NCBI GenBank assembly: GCA_018398765.1
Contig: JAHBMJ010001129.1
Coordinates: forward strand, 1 to 64,000
Reading direction: 5' to 3'
Source: Chromera velia
Lineage: Eukaryota; Sar; Chromeraceae
DNA length: 64,000 nucleotides
Under the pieces are notes generated by a model. That model was given only the letters and a program-made list of their open reading frames with translations. It was not told the DNA's origin and made no database searches. The stretch's first letter is position 1. Each line of letters starts with the position of its first letter. A program made the translations under genes and the position numbers. Below, one piece after another: positions 37,314-49,903 of this stretch.

Positions 37314-37795
37314 TCCTTTCTTTCTTTCTTTCTTTCTTTCTTTCCATGTCGGTTGTGTACGCGAAGAAAAGAAGAGCGGGAAAGAAAAAAGAAAGCGACA
37401 CATGTGCCTCGATCTACCATCCCTTCTCACCCTCCTCCTCTTCCCCTCTCTTTTCCCTCTCTGCAGTTCCCCCTCCTCCCTCGAGTACCGTCATCGCACA
37501 GCGCCCCCCCTCTGTTTTGCGGAGTCCCCACACTTCTGTCCAGGCCCGGGGGAAGTATGTGAATCCGATGACGATTATTGGTTTGATCTACATCTGGATC
37601 AGGGGGGCGCCCCATTTCTTCACCCACGTCACAAAGGTCAAGAACAGCAAAGTCTATTACAATGACTGGAACGAGAAATGGCCTTTCAAGGGAACGTACA
37701 AACCGCCCACAATTGCCAAGGCACACCCCAAGGTTGAGGGTCACGCTGCAGGAAAGCTAGAGGCCCCAGCCGCAGCTCAGGTTGAGAAGCACTGA
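35151..37795 (+). CDS. small membrane protein with mitochondrial-like leader
   Basis: Provisional gene model. First exon from ATG 35151 to the donor GTAAGT (after base 35204): MSALRPSTVGTTFARATG. A second exon 35456-35508, behind acceptor GGGTGCAG, continues in phase with RLVATRYLSGGPLMGRG. Together they look like a cleavable mitochondrial leader (Arg-rich, no acid residues). The last exon, from about 37541 to the TGA at 37795, has one membrane helix (MTIIGLIYIWI) followed by a soluble tail with KVYYNDWNEKWPFKGTY and an Ala/Lys-rich end. The phase of exon 2 does not fit the acceptor at 37540, so either an exon is missing between them or the G run CCCGGGGGAAG carries a one-base error. The family was not recognised. 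A subunit of an inner-membrane respiratory complex is possible but not shown. Confidence 0.55.
37076..37345. repeat. (CTTT)n microsatellite, 270 bp
   Basis: Imperfect CTTT repeats with occasional CCTT and T runs, in the long intron of the small membrane protein gene and in its sense orientation. Confidence 0.97.
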
Positions 37796-38350
37796 GAGAG
37801 AACCGGGTGGGCGGCAGAGACGTCCCTTCGAGGAGAGATTGGGTGAAAGAATGTATCATTCTCTCGGCCTAGCTTGTTCCATGTCATGGAGGGCGTCTCA
37901 TGGAGGAAGAGACAAGAGCGATTCGTTCAGTGAAGAGTCGCGTGTATACTCAGGGCATGCAGTGCAGGAAATCAGACGGGTGGGGGATGGAGGGGTGCTC
38001 GACCGACCTGCGGAGGACGGAGCCGTGCAGCCTCATTGTCTCGCCATGCTTCGTTGATTGTTCTTTCTTCGTGCTGTCGGACAAAGCTCCGTGCAGCTAG
38101 TGCTCGTTGCTTTCAAACTCTTCCACTTCTTTGTATCATTAAATGCAAAGTTGAATGACATTTTTGGCACCGTGCCTAGCACCGTGCATGCCTGCAGGAT
38201 GAATCTTCTCATCCACCATTAAAGCGGCCCATCAATTGACTCACGACAAAACAAAAAAAAAAACTTTCAAAAAGAGTAAACTTGTTTCATGATCATTACA
38301 AACTATAATTAATTTACTACAATTGCCTACTATCAGCTAAGCAAGCTTTC
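37796..38350. other. 3' region, no gene seen
   Basis: Probably the 3' UTR of the preceding gene, then AT-rich DNA up to the transposon. Confidence 0.5.
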
Positions 38351-38611
38351 GTATCTACTAGTGCTAGGAAAAGGTTCAAGGTTCAAGGTTCACTTCGAAG
38401 TAATAAACCTAAATCAGGTTCAAAAACAGGTTCACTTTTAATTAATAGAAACCTCATTTTTTCATATTATTTTATGCCTTTAAATTAGGCTTTAATGCAT
38501 TTTTAGAACGTTTTATTATAGAATCTATGCCTTAGTAGTGTTTTTAAATAGTTTAAATCAATATTTACGCTCACATTAGGTGCTAGTCTCAAGTTATTCA
38601 CTGTTTATAGT

Positions 38612-40170
38612 TAGTGACCATGTTTGATTTGATTTGATTTGATTTGATTTGAGGTCGGACTTAAGCTCAAATCAAATATCCAGTCAGGGAGGACCTAGTG
38701 TTTAAAGAGCTATCAAATACGATCAAATATTTGATCAATATGACTTTCAACCTCAAATATGAAGGTCCCGAAAAAACTTTTGCAAGTACCAATCCGTCAT
38801 GCATGCTGATTCAAATGAAAAAACCTAAATCTTGATGGTTTGCTCTCTAAAAAAAACGTTTTGAGCTGCACTGAAATTGACGTTTCACCCCCTTTTACTT
38901 CATGCAGAGGCAAACCGATCAGCTGAACGTTTTCCCGAACAGCTGTGTTGACTTTTCTGGTGCTGGAACATCTTTTACGGCCCCCTTTTTGAGCGTCTGC
39001 AAACATTTTACACCCCGTAAAGACATGTCACATAATCCGACAGGGTCGAACAGGAAGAAGGAGGCATTTATTTTTAGAGCCGGATACGCAAAAAAGATAT
39101 GGTCCGTGCAAAAGGGGGCAAATTTGATTCAGTGTCAGGTGAAAATACAAGGAGCCGAGGGGGAAGGAGAAACTATTTGTGGCTGTGAGTATGCAGCAGC
39201 GGCAACCCCGAGCGTCGAAAGGCTGCGACCACATTCCTTGTCGGTGTGGAGCAGTTCCAGAAAGGCAAGGGAAAAGGCAACGGGGGGGCTGCTGACAGTG
39301 CTGGGGGGGGGGCCGCTCCTGCAGGGCCCGGCGGGAGGACCAATTTAAAACTAAAAGAGGCGGCCACAGACGCAAATGCTGAGAAGGCTGGGGGGAAACT
39401 TCCCCCTCCTGAGAAAGTCATCACTCCGGGTGAGGAAGGCTACCGACCTTTCTATATTCACCTCCAACATAAGGGGCTTGTTGTCGGCCTTGGCGCGGCA
39501 TAGAGGGTAGCCGAACTTACTAACTCTGGATGCTTAGCTACCCAGAAACAGGACGGTTCCAACACTAACAGCAATAGCAAACGTGTGCGCGGTTCTCCGT
39601 CTTACCCCGTTGTTATCTCTCCGCAATCGAATAGAAGCCCAGGAGCACCCACTCCTGGAAAGCCGAAAAGCCAGAGAAAAAGCTCTCAGCAGCTCCTACC
39701 ACCGATCAATTCGATTCACATTAAAGAAAGTGATCATAAAGAAGAGGAAAAGGAAGTGCCATAAAGCTGAGTGATTGTCACCTCAATTTTGGTACGTGCT
39801 CTAACTTTATCGTATCAACAAAAAGTCATATGCAATTTCAAATCTATTAATTTTACGTTCTTAATCTCTATTAGTACTAGAGTGAGTCTCAGTAACTAGT
39901 GTATATACACTGCCACATACGCATATTTTTTTTACGGAACTAATAAGTTATAATTTTATATATATTTTTTTAAATTTTTGAAACACACATCAGAAATGTT
40001 CTAATAACTATTGTCATGAGAAAAATGATCAGACTGACAGTAAGTCAGTGACTCAGTGAGGAACCCTAAGAGGTTAACCTCAAATCTTACCTCAAATATC
40101 AAATATTTGAGGTTGAAGCTCAAATCAAATCAAATCAAATCAAATATAATCAAATCAAACATGGTCACTA
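38612..40170. mobile_element. inner hAT-like DNA transposon
   Basis: 1,559 bp nested in the element above. Terminal inverted repeats TAGTGACCATGTTTGATTTG and complement, each running into tandem GATTT/CAAAT units. It is flanked by a perfect 8-bp target duplication TTTATAGT at 38604-38611 and 40171-40178. The 8-bp duplication and the TAGTG start fit the hAT superfamily. It carries only the N-terminal part of a transposase-like gene, so it cannot move by itself. Confidence 0.8.
38908..39765 (+). pseudogene. BED-finger-like fragment of hAT transposase
   Basis: Begins at an acceptor-like ATGCAG and shows IWSVQKGANLIQCQVK, then CGCEYAAAATPSVERLRPH, a spacing like the BED zinc finger of hAT transposases. 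A frame change near 39240 leads into a Gly/Ala-rich and then Ser/Pro-rich tail (SPGAPTPGKPKSQRKSSQQ) that ends near 39765. No catalytic RNase H-like domain is present. The family assignment rests on position within the element and the finger pattern. Confidence 0.4.
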
Positions 40171-41067
40171 TTTATAGTCGAAAACTAGTAATCAAAGAAG
40201 CCTAAAAAAATTGGAAAATGCCATAATTAAATTTATATGATCGTATAAATCATGACAATTTAGTCAACATAAGACCATCACAGCGTTTCTTTCTTTCTTT
40301 CATCTGCTCACCGGTTGCCCCGCGGCCCCCGCTCTCCCCTTCCCTCTCCGTATACCGCCGCCTCTTTGACCTATTGCTCCCGGCCCGGCCTGTTGCCCCC
40401 CCCCCTGGGCCCCTGCTCCCTCCCATGGCCCCCACCACTCCCAGCTACGGCGGGTGGCACCCAAACATCTGGGTTTGCATTCGTTCCAACCTTTTGCCAC
40501 ACAAAATCAGATTGAAACTCTGTTTTCAAATACTCATCAGTGTACCCGATCATATGAATTAGCAATATTGTGTCACCGGAAGCAAGCAAGCGGAAGTAAA
40601 CAGAGAGACTGCTACCGGCACGAATCTGAAACAGCCCCTCCAAAAAGATATTGTCAATTACACTGTTATGCAGACTGCTGTCAAACAAACTCTATACTTC
40701 CTCATTCCTTCAGTGGAGACTGTCCGTTTTGATGCGGGGCCTTGCAAGTGGAAAACTTGGTAAGTCACGTGCACTTCTTCACTTCTGCAACCGTCAGCAT
40801 GAGTTTTCATACTGACATATGATGCTGACATATGCCGACATATGTCTGTCCGACATAATAGATTGAACTGGCTGGGGACAGTTGCTGTGCGCGTGGCTCC
40901 GGCTCCTTATTTCACCTATATCGGCCGCGGGCGGCGCAGGCCTGGCCGGCCTTGTGCCAGTGGCCGCGTGTCTGGCCTCCAAAACAGGTTCAAAACAGGT
41001 TCAACAGGTTCACTTTTTCAGATTTGAACCTTTTTTCAATAAACTTTTTCCTAGCCCTAATATCTAG

Positions 41068-42151
41068 ACTTTTCTTAAGCTCTCTAAAGTTGACTGACAT
41101 GTACTATTATTTATTCATAACTAGATCTATAATTAGTTAGGATTAGGATTTGATTAATGCAAAAAAGAACAAGAAAAGCTAAAAGGAAAGGCAAGAAAAA
41201 AACAAAAAAAAAACATTTTTACTCAAAAATATAAAAAAAATTAATCAAGATGAGTCTAATTCCCAGGTTTTATCATTTTCAAGTTCTGTTCCATCTGGCA
41301 GACGAGTTTAAGACTAAAACGAAAAGGGCACGGTCTGAGTGTCTAGTTTTACAAGCTTTTATATGCTCCATGGAGCCTAGGTTGAGTGCCAGGTTGAGTG
41401 ATCAAATTTCTGTATGACATGCCGGGTTGGCCAGAGCCTAGTAACTAGTGGCTGACCAGCTTAAACTCTAGCTTAAACCTCAGGCTAACTCGTTCATCCT
41501 ATAATAAATTTTTCTGGACCTTTGTAACAATGATCTGCTCTAACATTCAAGTTTACTACAAATTTTCTCATCATACCCGATTGGGGGTCGATCGTTTATA
41601 GTAAAAGAAATATCTAGAAATATATACATTTGAAAATGTTTAAAAATGTAAATTTTAAGTTTAAAACCAAAGTTGTATACTATATGACGTGAACGTAAGC
41701 TAATGAGTTTTTAAGTGCTTGATGTTCCTGAATGCCTACTTGATTGCTTGCAGAGGCTCTTCAAAGTTACGAGGCCGCTTTCCCCCTCATTTGCTGCCCT
41801 TCCGTACCTCTAACGACCCCTGTAACCCATACAGAAAAAACCATGGGGTAGACTTTCCTCCGTTTTTTCAGCATAGCCGAATGTTTGTTGAATCGCTAAA
41901 TCGCTCGACATACTGGGAGAAAGAATGAGGAACAGCAATCCCTCTCTCCTCTCTTTGCCTCTCTCACCTGAAAGCGGACCCCACCTTCGTTTTCCCCCCT
42001 CCAGCTTTCTCATTATCAATGTGCCTCTAGCTATTTCTTGTTGTCAGCTACTGCTTCAATCGCTGAGCGTACAGGAATTTAACCCCTTCACTCCCCCCTT
42101 TGCCCTATTCAACGACTGCTGAACTCGTCTGTCGGTCGGACAAGTTGCAAC
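41068..42151. other. intergenic, no gene seen
   Basis: AT-rich DNA and the 3' flank of the receptor gene; no feature was recognised. Confidence 0.5.
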
Positions 42152-45100
42152 CTATATTTTGACATCTGGTCGTTGCAGCAGAACGACAAGGAAGAGGAGG
42201 GAAAGACCGGTGCCAGCAGCAATGAAGATCGGTCGGACAACAAAATTGAGGAACACAAGACCAAGAGCGCTGTTGGCCATCTGGATGATATTCCCAGTTT
42301 TGATGGGATACACCAGGGCAAAGCAGGTAAGGTAAAAGAGACAGCAGGACATCCAGAAGACACAGAACCCGATGCCCCACCACTTCCGAAAAATTTGCCT
42401 GCGGAGCCAGAAGGCTCGGTAGACCTCGGGGAGGATCCATTTCTTTGAGGCCAAACATGCCTGATCGACATCTATGCTTTCCATTGAAGGAGCACAATGA
42501 CTCTCCTCCCCCGCTTGACCACTCATTTCTTGTCGCTTTCTGCGCCAAGCTACGAGGAACTTTGACGCACTGGCCGGATGCCACGATGCAGGTAAGAGAG
42601 TCTGCAATCCAGATGCCTTTGCCGTGGGCCCCCTTTTTCTCCTGCATTGTGGACAGCAACGGGGTCTCACCCCTATGGGGGAGGACATAACCAGCTGTGC
42701 ATGCTGGAGCGTTACTCTCTGGCCCTTTCGAGCGAGGGCTGCGAGATTTTTCAGTAAGCGGATGGTGGGTGTTTGTGGGATGAAGAGGAAATCTGCGAGC
42801 AGTTGAACAGGAAGTGCGAGGGCGTAGATGAACATGATTGCGATCAGGGAGTCTTCCGAGAACGCCGCCACAATCGCTGAGAGAATGTCGACAACGTTCA
42901 TGTCTTCCTCGAATTCCGGTGTCGCGTTGTTGAGGACTCCGAAGAAGACCCCAATGAGGAACAGCCATGTCAAGCTGCAGGTCCAAGTCGAAAGGGTCAG
43001 AATCCATCTCTCGACTCCGACCAGGGCCCCTCTGTTTCGACCCAAGAGGGTGGATTGGAGTGGCATCAAAAAAAGCCGCATGCGGATGTACAGGGGGCTC
43101 CAACCGAAGACGCGGACTCTGCAAGCACGTGCAAAGGGATGAGGTGAGATGGAAGAGTGCATGCACGAAAGACGTCCACTTGGAAGAGAAAACGGTTTTT
43201 GAGATACGATTTCAGGCAGCCTTTCTGAAAGAAACTGTTGGAGGGAGCCTGTCCTCTCTTCTCAAAAGGACACCAACTCGGGGATTGACTGGATGGATAT
43301 TGCTTTGAGTCCTTTATTCATTACTTTCTTCAACAGACGCAAAGAAGACAAGTGAGACATAAGGGGCTTTCTGATTCCAAGGCTGTGTTTTTGCTTTTTT
43401 TGTCCTTCCACACCATTCTGTCAGTACCCCTCTAGCTCACCTGTATGCGTCGTCTTCGACTTGTCTCTGTAGCTCTGCCCAAACAGGCAAAGCCCGGAGA
43501 GAGACTGAACGGCAGTGATGCCATGAAAATACCTCCATTCCCACGTCAGCAAGGATCTGAGCTTCTGCTTTCATCTCCTCTGGGGACAAACTTCTCCTCA
43601 CCTTCTCTTCAACCCAACGCTGTTGACCCCCTCCCATTTCGTTTGTCTGACCCAGGTTCCCCCCGACCCCCTCCCCCTCCCTTCTGCCCTCAAAAGCCTG
43701 ACGTCCCATCTCCTCCTCGGCACACTGCTCGATCAAGGCATCTAGAAGTTTTTCTGATTTGCTCGCTGCAAAATTGGATGATGACTCGTCTCTCTCTCTT
43801 TCACTCCCTGAGGAGCCTCTCAGAACCCCTGACGATTCTTGCAGGTCCCCACCCGACTCCCTGATTTTTCTGTCTGACATCCTTCCCCCCCTTTTGTCTC
43901 TGTAACTTGAAATGGGTACACAGGGACTGCCCCCTTTGACCTCAGAGGCTCTCCGCAAGTCCACCCCAACCAGACCCTCGGGTGCCCCGGGACAGGTCAG
44001 GAAGAGACGGAGGACACTCTCGGAGGGGTCCTCAGAGAGAGTTTCGAAAGTGTCGATCAAACTCTCAGCCTCTATCTCTCGGAACAGTGTGAGAGCGTTG
44101 ACAGCATTTTTTGGCTGCTTCTTCTCAGCGCCTATCGTCGGCTGATGAGATATGTTTCTGTCAGCTGCTGCTACGTACAGAGACGGGTTTTCTTCGCCGG
44201 CTTCGTCGACGGTCTTGATACCTTTTGAGGAGCCAACAGACTGTGATGGGGAGGCTACGTGCCAAGATCTTTTGATTAGCAATGTGTTGCTTTCAGTTGC
44301 GGGGGCACAGATTTTGCTTCTTGCTGCGAAGCGATTACCAGTCTTCTCTTCTTCCTCAGGCAAGAGTGGGGCTGCGGAATGGCTTTTCTGAATTGCAGCT
44401 TGTGGCTCTCTTTTTGACTGTACAGAACCTCCTGCTTCTTGGATATGCGTCTTCACTGAAGAAGGGGGGACGGTGGACCCTAGGATGAGTCGTGCCGAGA
44501 CCACGGAACGTTTTGGCAATAGAATGCCATTCATGATAACCATCCTGCTCTTCAGGACGGGGGGGGGCAGGGCTCTTGAAATAACAGAACCTTCGCTGTC
44601 TGCTCCAGTGATCTGCACGTAGACACAAAAGGAAGATGGGCATTTTTGATCGATCTCTTGACTGCATGTGGAGAGGGGGCATTTGTACGGTGAAGTATGA
44701 ACGGTAGAAAAGAGGACGAGCGAGAGAAATGGTGGGACGTTAGCAAAACAAATCTGCAAATTGACAAGTCAAAATGAAATCACTGGCCGAAGTTTTGCGT
44801 CCATTTCTCGGATGCGTACAGAAGATCACATCATATAGGTAGAAGACGTTCAAGAAGCGCACCTTAAGGAAAGACGGTGTCACCTCCAGATAGGCGGGAG
44901 CGGCCTCTGGTACCCAAATCGTCTGCTCTTCCTCCTCCTCTTCTGCTTCTTCTGACCCCTCCGTTTCGTGTTCTTCCCCTGTAAAATCATCATCTTGTAG
45001 GTTGATTTCTTCACTTGCCTCCTCTCCCATTTCCAACCCATCGTTGTCATCGTCCTCGAAATGGTGCACACGAGGCAGGATGCTTCCCCCGTGTGGTTGC

Positions 45101-48100
45101 ATTGGGGAGGCTGTTTTTTTCATGCTCTCTTTACTTTTGAGACTTTCTGTTCGCTTCATCGTCTCTGTCCTTTTCACGGTGCCTGTTCGCTCTATCGTCT
45201 CTGTCCTTTTCATGGTGCCTGATCGCTGCATCGTTTCTGCCCTTTTCATGGTGCCTGATCGCTGCATCCTTTCTCCCCTTTTCATGCTTTCGGCCCGCTT
45301 CATCGTTTCAGTTTGCTGTATGGTAGCATTGCGTTTCATTGATGCTTTGCTTTTCAGAGTTTGTGCTCTCTCCATCGTTACTGCTCGTTTCATCATGCGG
45401 CGCCGGCCCCTCATGCCTTTCCTCATGGGGAGCGGGGGGGAGCCTCCCTTGGGTGCTGAACTCCCCGCTCCGCCTGGAGCGCCCATTGACGGTGCCCACG
45501 GCAAAAGAAACCCTCGGATTTCTAGGAAATATGTTTTTGCATCAACAGTCTGCCCATTAATTTGCAGATCAACATGTCGATCTCTGACTGCCCCTCTGTG
45601 CTTATTCAACCACTGACACAGGGCCGCCTTCACTCTCTGCCAACGGGCAGCTTGACTCTCTGCAAGGCGGATCAGACGGTTTCGAAATTCTCCTGACCGA
45701 ACGAGAAAGCGCGCTGCAGCCAAGACCTGCCAATCCTCTTCACTGATCGGGTCCACTGAGAAGTCCCTTTTCCATCTTGCTGTCAGAGAAGTGGAAAGGC
45801 TTTGAGGAAGGATGGGAGGGCTGCGGCTGTCCCAGAGAGGACGTCTCGGCCTCTGTCCCTCTGTCCTCGATAGATCCCGGTCTTCAATGAGGCAACAGTC
45901 AGGGGTGATCAGACAAGGCTCTTTGTGTTTGGGCATGCGCTTACCGTCGATGCCTTGGGCTAGCAGCTTTTGCGCGTCTGCTATCAGCAGAGCGACCAAG
46001 TCGGTTTGCCTAAACGAGAGACCCCCTAGGTCAAGACTGTCGCCTAACTCGGAATTCAATGCCCCCTCTAGCTCGGACTTTTCTTGGGTTCCCGCTGTAA
46101 GGGGATAGGCACAATCGGCAGAGAACTGTTGTTGGTATCTGTCCTGAGAGACAGACAGGCCCTCACCTGCGAGACTCTCCATCTGCTCGAGCAAGTAACT
46201 CACCGAGAACCAAGAAACCACCTGCCTTTTTTCCCATGCAGCCGCAAGAACTGCCTTATTGGACAAATAGGACGACTCTAAGACGCTCAGAGAGGCTCTT
46301 GGAAACCGGTGATCTTGATAAAGAGAGCTGCAGACAAGACAGGCATGAAGGGAAGGCAAGGATCGTGAGCGAAAAGAAAAGAAAGGGTGGTCTAACAAGG
46401 CTGAGTGGACGATTTCAACATATCTTCTCTGCCGCCCTCATGCCGTGTGATCCTCATGATCGATCCCCTCTGCAATTAGTTATGTGAAGTTGTGGAGCCA
46501 AAGAAAAAGGCAAGCATGAGAGAGAAGCATGTCAAAGCCTTCAATCGATGCTGCGAGCGATCATGAAAGGGACTGCCTGCCTATGTGTCTGATTGATGTG
46601 CCGGACATGACAGAAGAGATGGTGCACAGAAGCCAAAACCAAAAAATGAAAAGACTCACAAGCATAGATGCCCCAGCAAGCCAATCACCAAGAGAACAAC
46701 CAGCCAGAGAGCAAAATTGTCAACAGCCGCTCCCTCTGCGGCCTTGTCAAATTGCCAAAGGGCTGACAAATCAAGCCCCAAGGCCAATTCAAGGATACTC
46801 CCCGCAAACCCCCCAAATTCTGTCTCCATCAATCCTCCCCCTGCACCCTGACAATCGCACCCTCCCCCCCCCGCGCTTGAACACAAAGAACTCCAAGAGG
46901 ACTCTTCTTCATCAAAAGACGCACACCCCTCTTCCCCTCCCCCGTCCTCATCCCCTCCGTCTTCCTGCAAACGACGACGAGAATCCAACCCACTCCCTTC
47001 ATTCAACCCCCCAATTGAAATGCTCAGACTCGTGTCTCCAAACACCTCACGTCCCACCTCTTTCCCACAATACATGAGCCTGACGGTGCGCGAGTTGCCT
47101 GCCTTTCTGTCCCCCCCTACATAACTCCTAATGTTACTACCCCACTCAACAACCACAAGACCCAAAGTCGCCAGGCTGGAGTCAGAACAAGTCCCGTCAA
47201 GTGCCCTTATTCTTTCGGCCACGTCCTCAGGGATCGAGGGGATCGATAGGGACAGAGACCCTACCCGTGCTTCCAGAGTTCTAGAGTCCGCAATTGCTAT
47301 CGGACCAGGAAGCGTGGCAGCTGAGACCGCAAAAGTGTCTGTCGAGAGTGTGGAAGCCCCCCCACCGCCTGTCTGCTGGAGTGCGATCGCTCCTGCATTG
47401 CATGGTGCAAATGAGGAAAGAACAAAGCGAATCGAAGCTGGGGAGACAGAGCTGTTTTCCATCTAGAGACCCTTCGAATAAAGTTCTTGATCGAACATCC
47501 GAAGAGAAATTCGAGGGAGAAGAGAGGCATAGAGAGGAATGACGAAAAAAAACAGAGAAACGCGGAGAGCCTCCATATGCCTTACCAACCCGAGTCCTCA
47601 AACTCTCTCTGCTGACCAAAAGTGGAAGCTGCCGCTTTCACAACTTCATTTGCAGCCGACTGAAGACCCTCCCTCCTCTCCTTCAGTGCTGTCGCATTGT
47701 TGCTGGTACTAGAGGCTCCAGGAGACACCCCAGCGTCCACAGAGGCGCTGCTCAGGGCGCTTTCAAGACTCGAGAGGACGTTCATCTGCGTCGTCACTGT
47801 GGACTTGCCAGTCCGCGTCTTCCCAATGGTAGCACTCTGAGCGGACAACTCAGTCATCGAACTCGCCACCTGCGTTCGTTCGATTTGGTCGAATACATGA
47901 ATGTCTTTACCCAATGCACAGAAAGTCAACTCGAACAGACTGAAAAATCCTTGCAAACAGCTGGATAATGAGCAGCTGAGAACTGCAAAAAAAAAGATAG
48001 ATTTCTACAAGAAAAAAAACCAAGGACCCTTGCACCAAGCAGTCAAGCTCACATTGTTTGAAAATCAAGAGATTGGATTAGAGTATAGAGATCATATCGT

Positions 48101-49854
48101 ACCAGCGCACACAAACCCCTTCCCACCTTTCCTATCGCTGTCGCCACTGCTGCTGTTCTTCCTGTAGTATCTGCATCCGTGTTTGTAGCGTCAGATGACC
48201 CCTCTGCAGTACTGCCGCTGCTGGCAATGTTGAGAGTCTTCACAAGGCCGTCTCCTGCTGCCTTGAGGACTTCGGTCATCGCGGTGGTCTCCTCAGTCGT
48301 CAGCTCTCTGCCTGACGTTCTTGCGGTTGCGATGGTGGCCTGCACGCGCACAGTAACCGCGTCGACCACTGCCGTGCTCTCTGAGGTACTCGAAGTGGCC
48401 GTGTCGCCAGTGGATACTGTCTCCACCATCGATTTCAAAGTCTGCACCCATCCGGACAGGAGACGAAGTGCATGGAGAACTTCATTGGAAGGAAAGGAAA
48501 GGAGAGACAGTCAGATCGCAGCCCGGCATTGTGAGATCGATAAATCTTTCATTTCGACAGACAACTCTGTCGGGAATCTGGATTGACTTTACTCCACCAC
48601 AGGAGGCAATGATTCTTGGCGATTCGAGAAAAAGTATTGACAGGCAGTCAGCAAATTGAGGTCCGGAGAGGAGAAGAAATTCAAAAGGCACGGAACAATG
48701 CCAGAGGTTGAAAGGATAATATGAAGTACAGCTCGATTGGTGAATGCCCCCTCCACATGAGTCCTCGATTGGATTTTTCAGAAGAAGAGAAAAGAAAAGG
48801 GGAAGAAGTTTGTTTTCAGCAGGAGAAGAAAAAATGAGTACATTTCCCCTCGATCCTAGCTGCTTGCGCCTACTCACTTCCATCGTTTTGACGTTTGCCG
48901 AGCTGCCCTCATCAGTGAGTGTCTCGCTGGTTGTCTCAAGAGTCGTGACGTCAACGACGGTGGGTGTGAGGCACTCAAACCCTCCCGGTGTGTCTACACA
49001 GGTCCCAATAGAAGGACAGTTGTGGGTGCCGTCAGCACATTCGTCCACGTCTGCAGCAATGATCATGCACCAAGGCAGACCCTCGAATGAATCACCTGAA
49101 GAGCATCTGTATGCAAAAATTCTTTCGATCTTCTGGTAGAACCTCTTTCTTCACGCATCCGTATGTGAGACTGTCTGTTTGGGCTTTCTTCTCTCTCGGT
49201 ATGCATGCATGTATTTGGTTTCAAGGTCGCTGTTCTCTGGTGTTGCGATGCGGAATAAGACCCTTTTTCGTTTTTATTCTTCTGAAACCTCTCGAGAAAT
49301 GCTATGATGAACCCCACAGTATTGAAAAAAGAGAGAGCCAGGATAAAACAACACGAGATAAGACGCTCCAAAGAGTGCCTTCATCCCTCAGGGTGAGTAG
49401 ACATTTCAATGCTTCATTCTCCACTTACTTTCAGAGGGACAGACACACCCACACACAGACTCACTCACTTTGACAGACGCAGAATCCCTCCGCCACAGTG
49501 TCCATGCAGTCCCCGTAGGACGTGCACTGCCAGGTGCTCTCACAGGCGTCTCCATTTTGGCACACAACGCCCTCTGCAGTCAGTCGGTCAGTCAGTCAGT
49601 CAGTCAGTGACTCAGTCAGTTAGGTGGGAGCCCCAAGCAAAACCTCTGAGGGACAGGCATACACACCACTAGGCCTTCAGGGTTGACAAAGAGGGAGTGT
49701 GTTTTGTGTGTTGTGTGTGTGTGTATGTTTGTGTGTTCATGTATGTGTATGTGTATGTGTATGTGTACGTGGATTTGTGTATGTATATGTGCACGTGGAT
49801 TTGTGGATGTATATGTGTATGTGGATTTGTGGATGTATATGTGTATGTGGATTT

Positions 49855-49903
<49 letters not shown>

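Larger units (their letters stand above)
38359..41059. mobile_element. hAT-like DNA transposon carrying a second one
   Basis: Ends TAGTGCTAGGAAAAGGTT and the near-complement TAGGGCTAGGAAAAAGTT, with GGTTCA repeated several times just inside both ends, as hAT subterminal sites often are. The flanks gTATCTAc (38351) and aTATCTAg (41060) look like an 8-bp target duplication with two changes. Without the inner element it is about 1.1 kb. A minus-strand frame at 40371-40688 (VWQKVGTNANPDVWVPP) may be a transposase remnant. Microrepeats of GACATATG occur near 40810-40850. Confidence 0.65.

Noticed and set aside
36907-37562. Frames of Phe-Leu-Ser or Lys-Glu-Arg repeats
   Set aside because: Translations of the CTTT microsatellite.
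38902-39348. Host gene for a zinc-finger protein
   Set aside because: It lies wholly between hAT-type terminal repeats with an 8-bp duplication, so it is better read as a transposase remnant.
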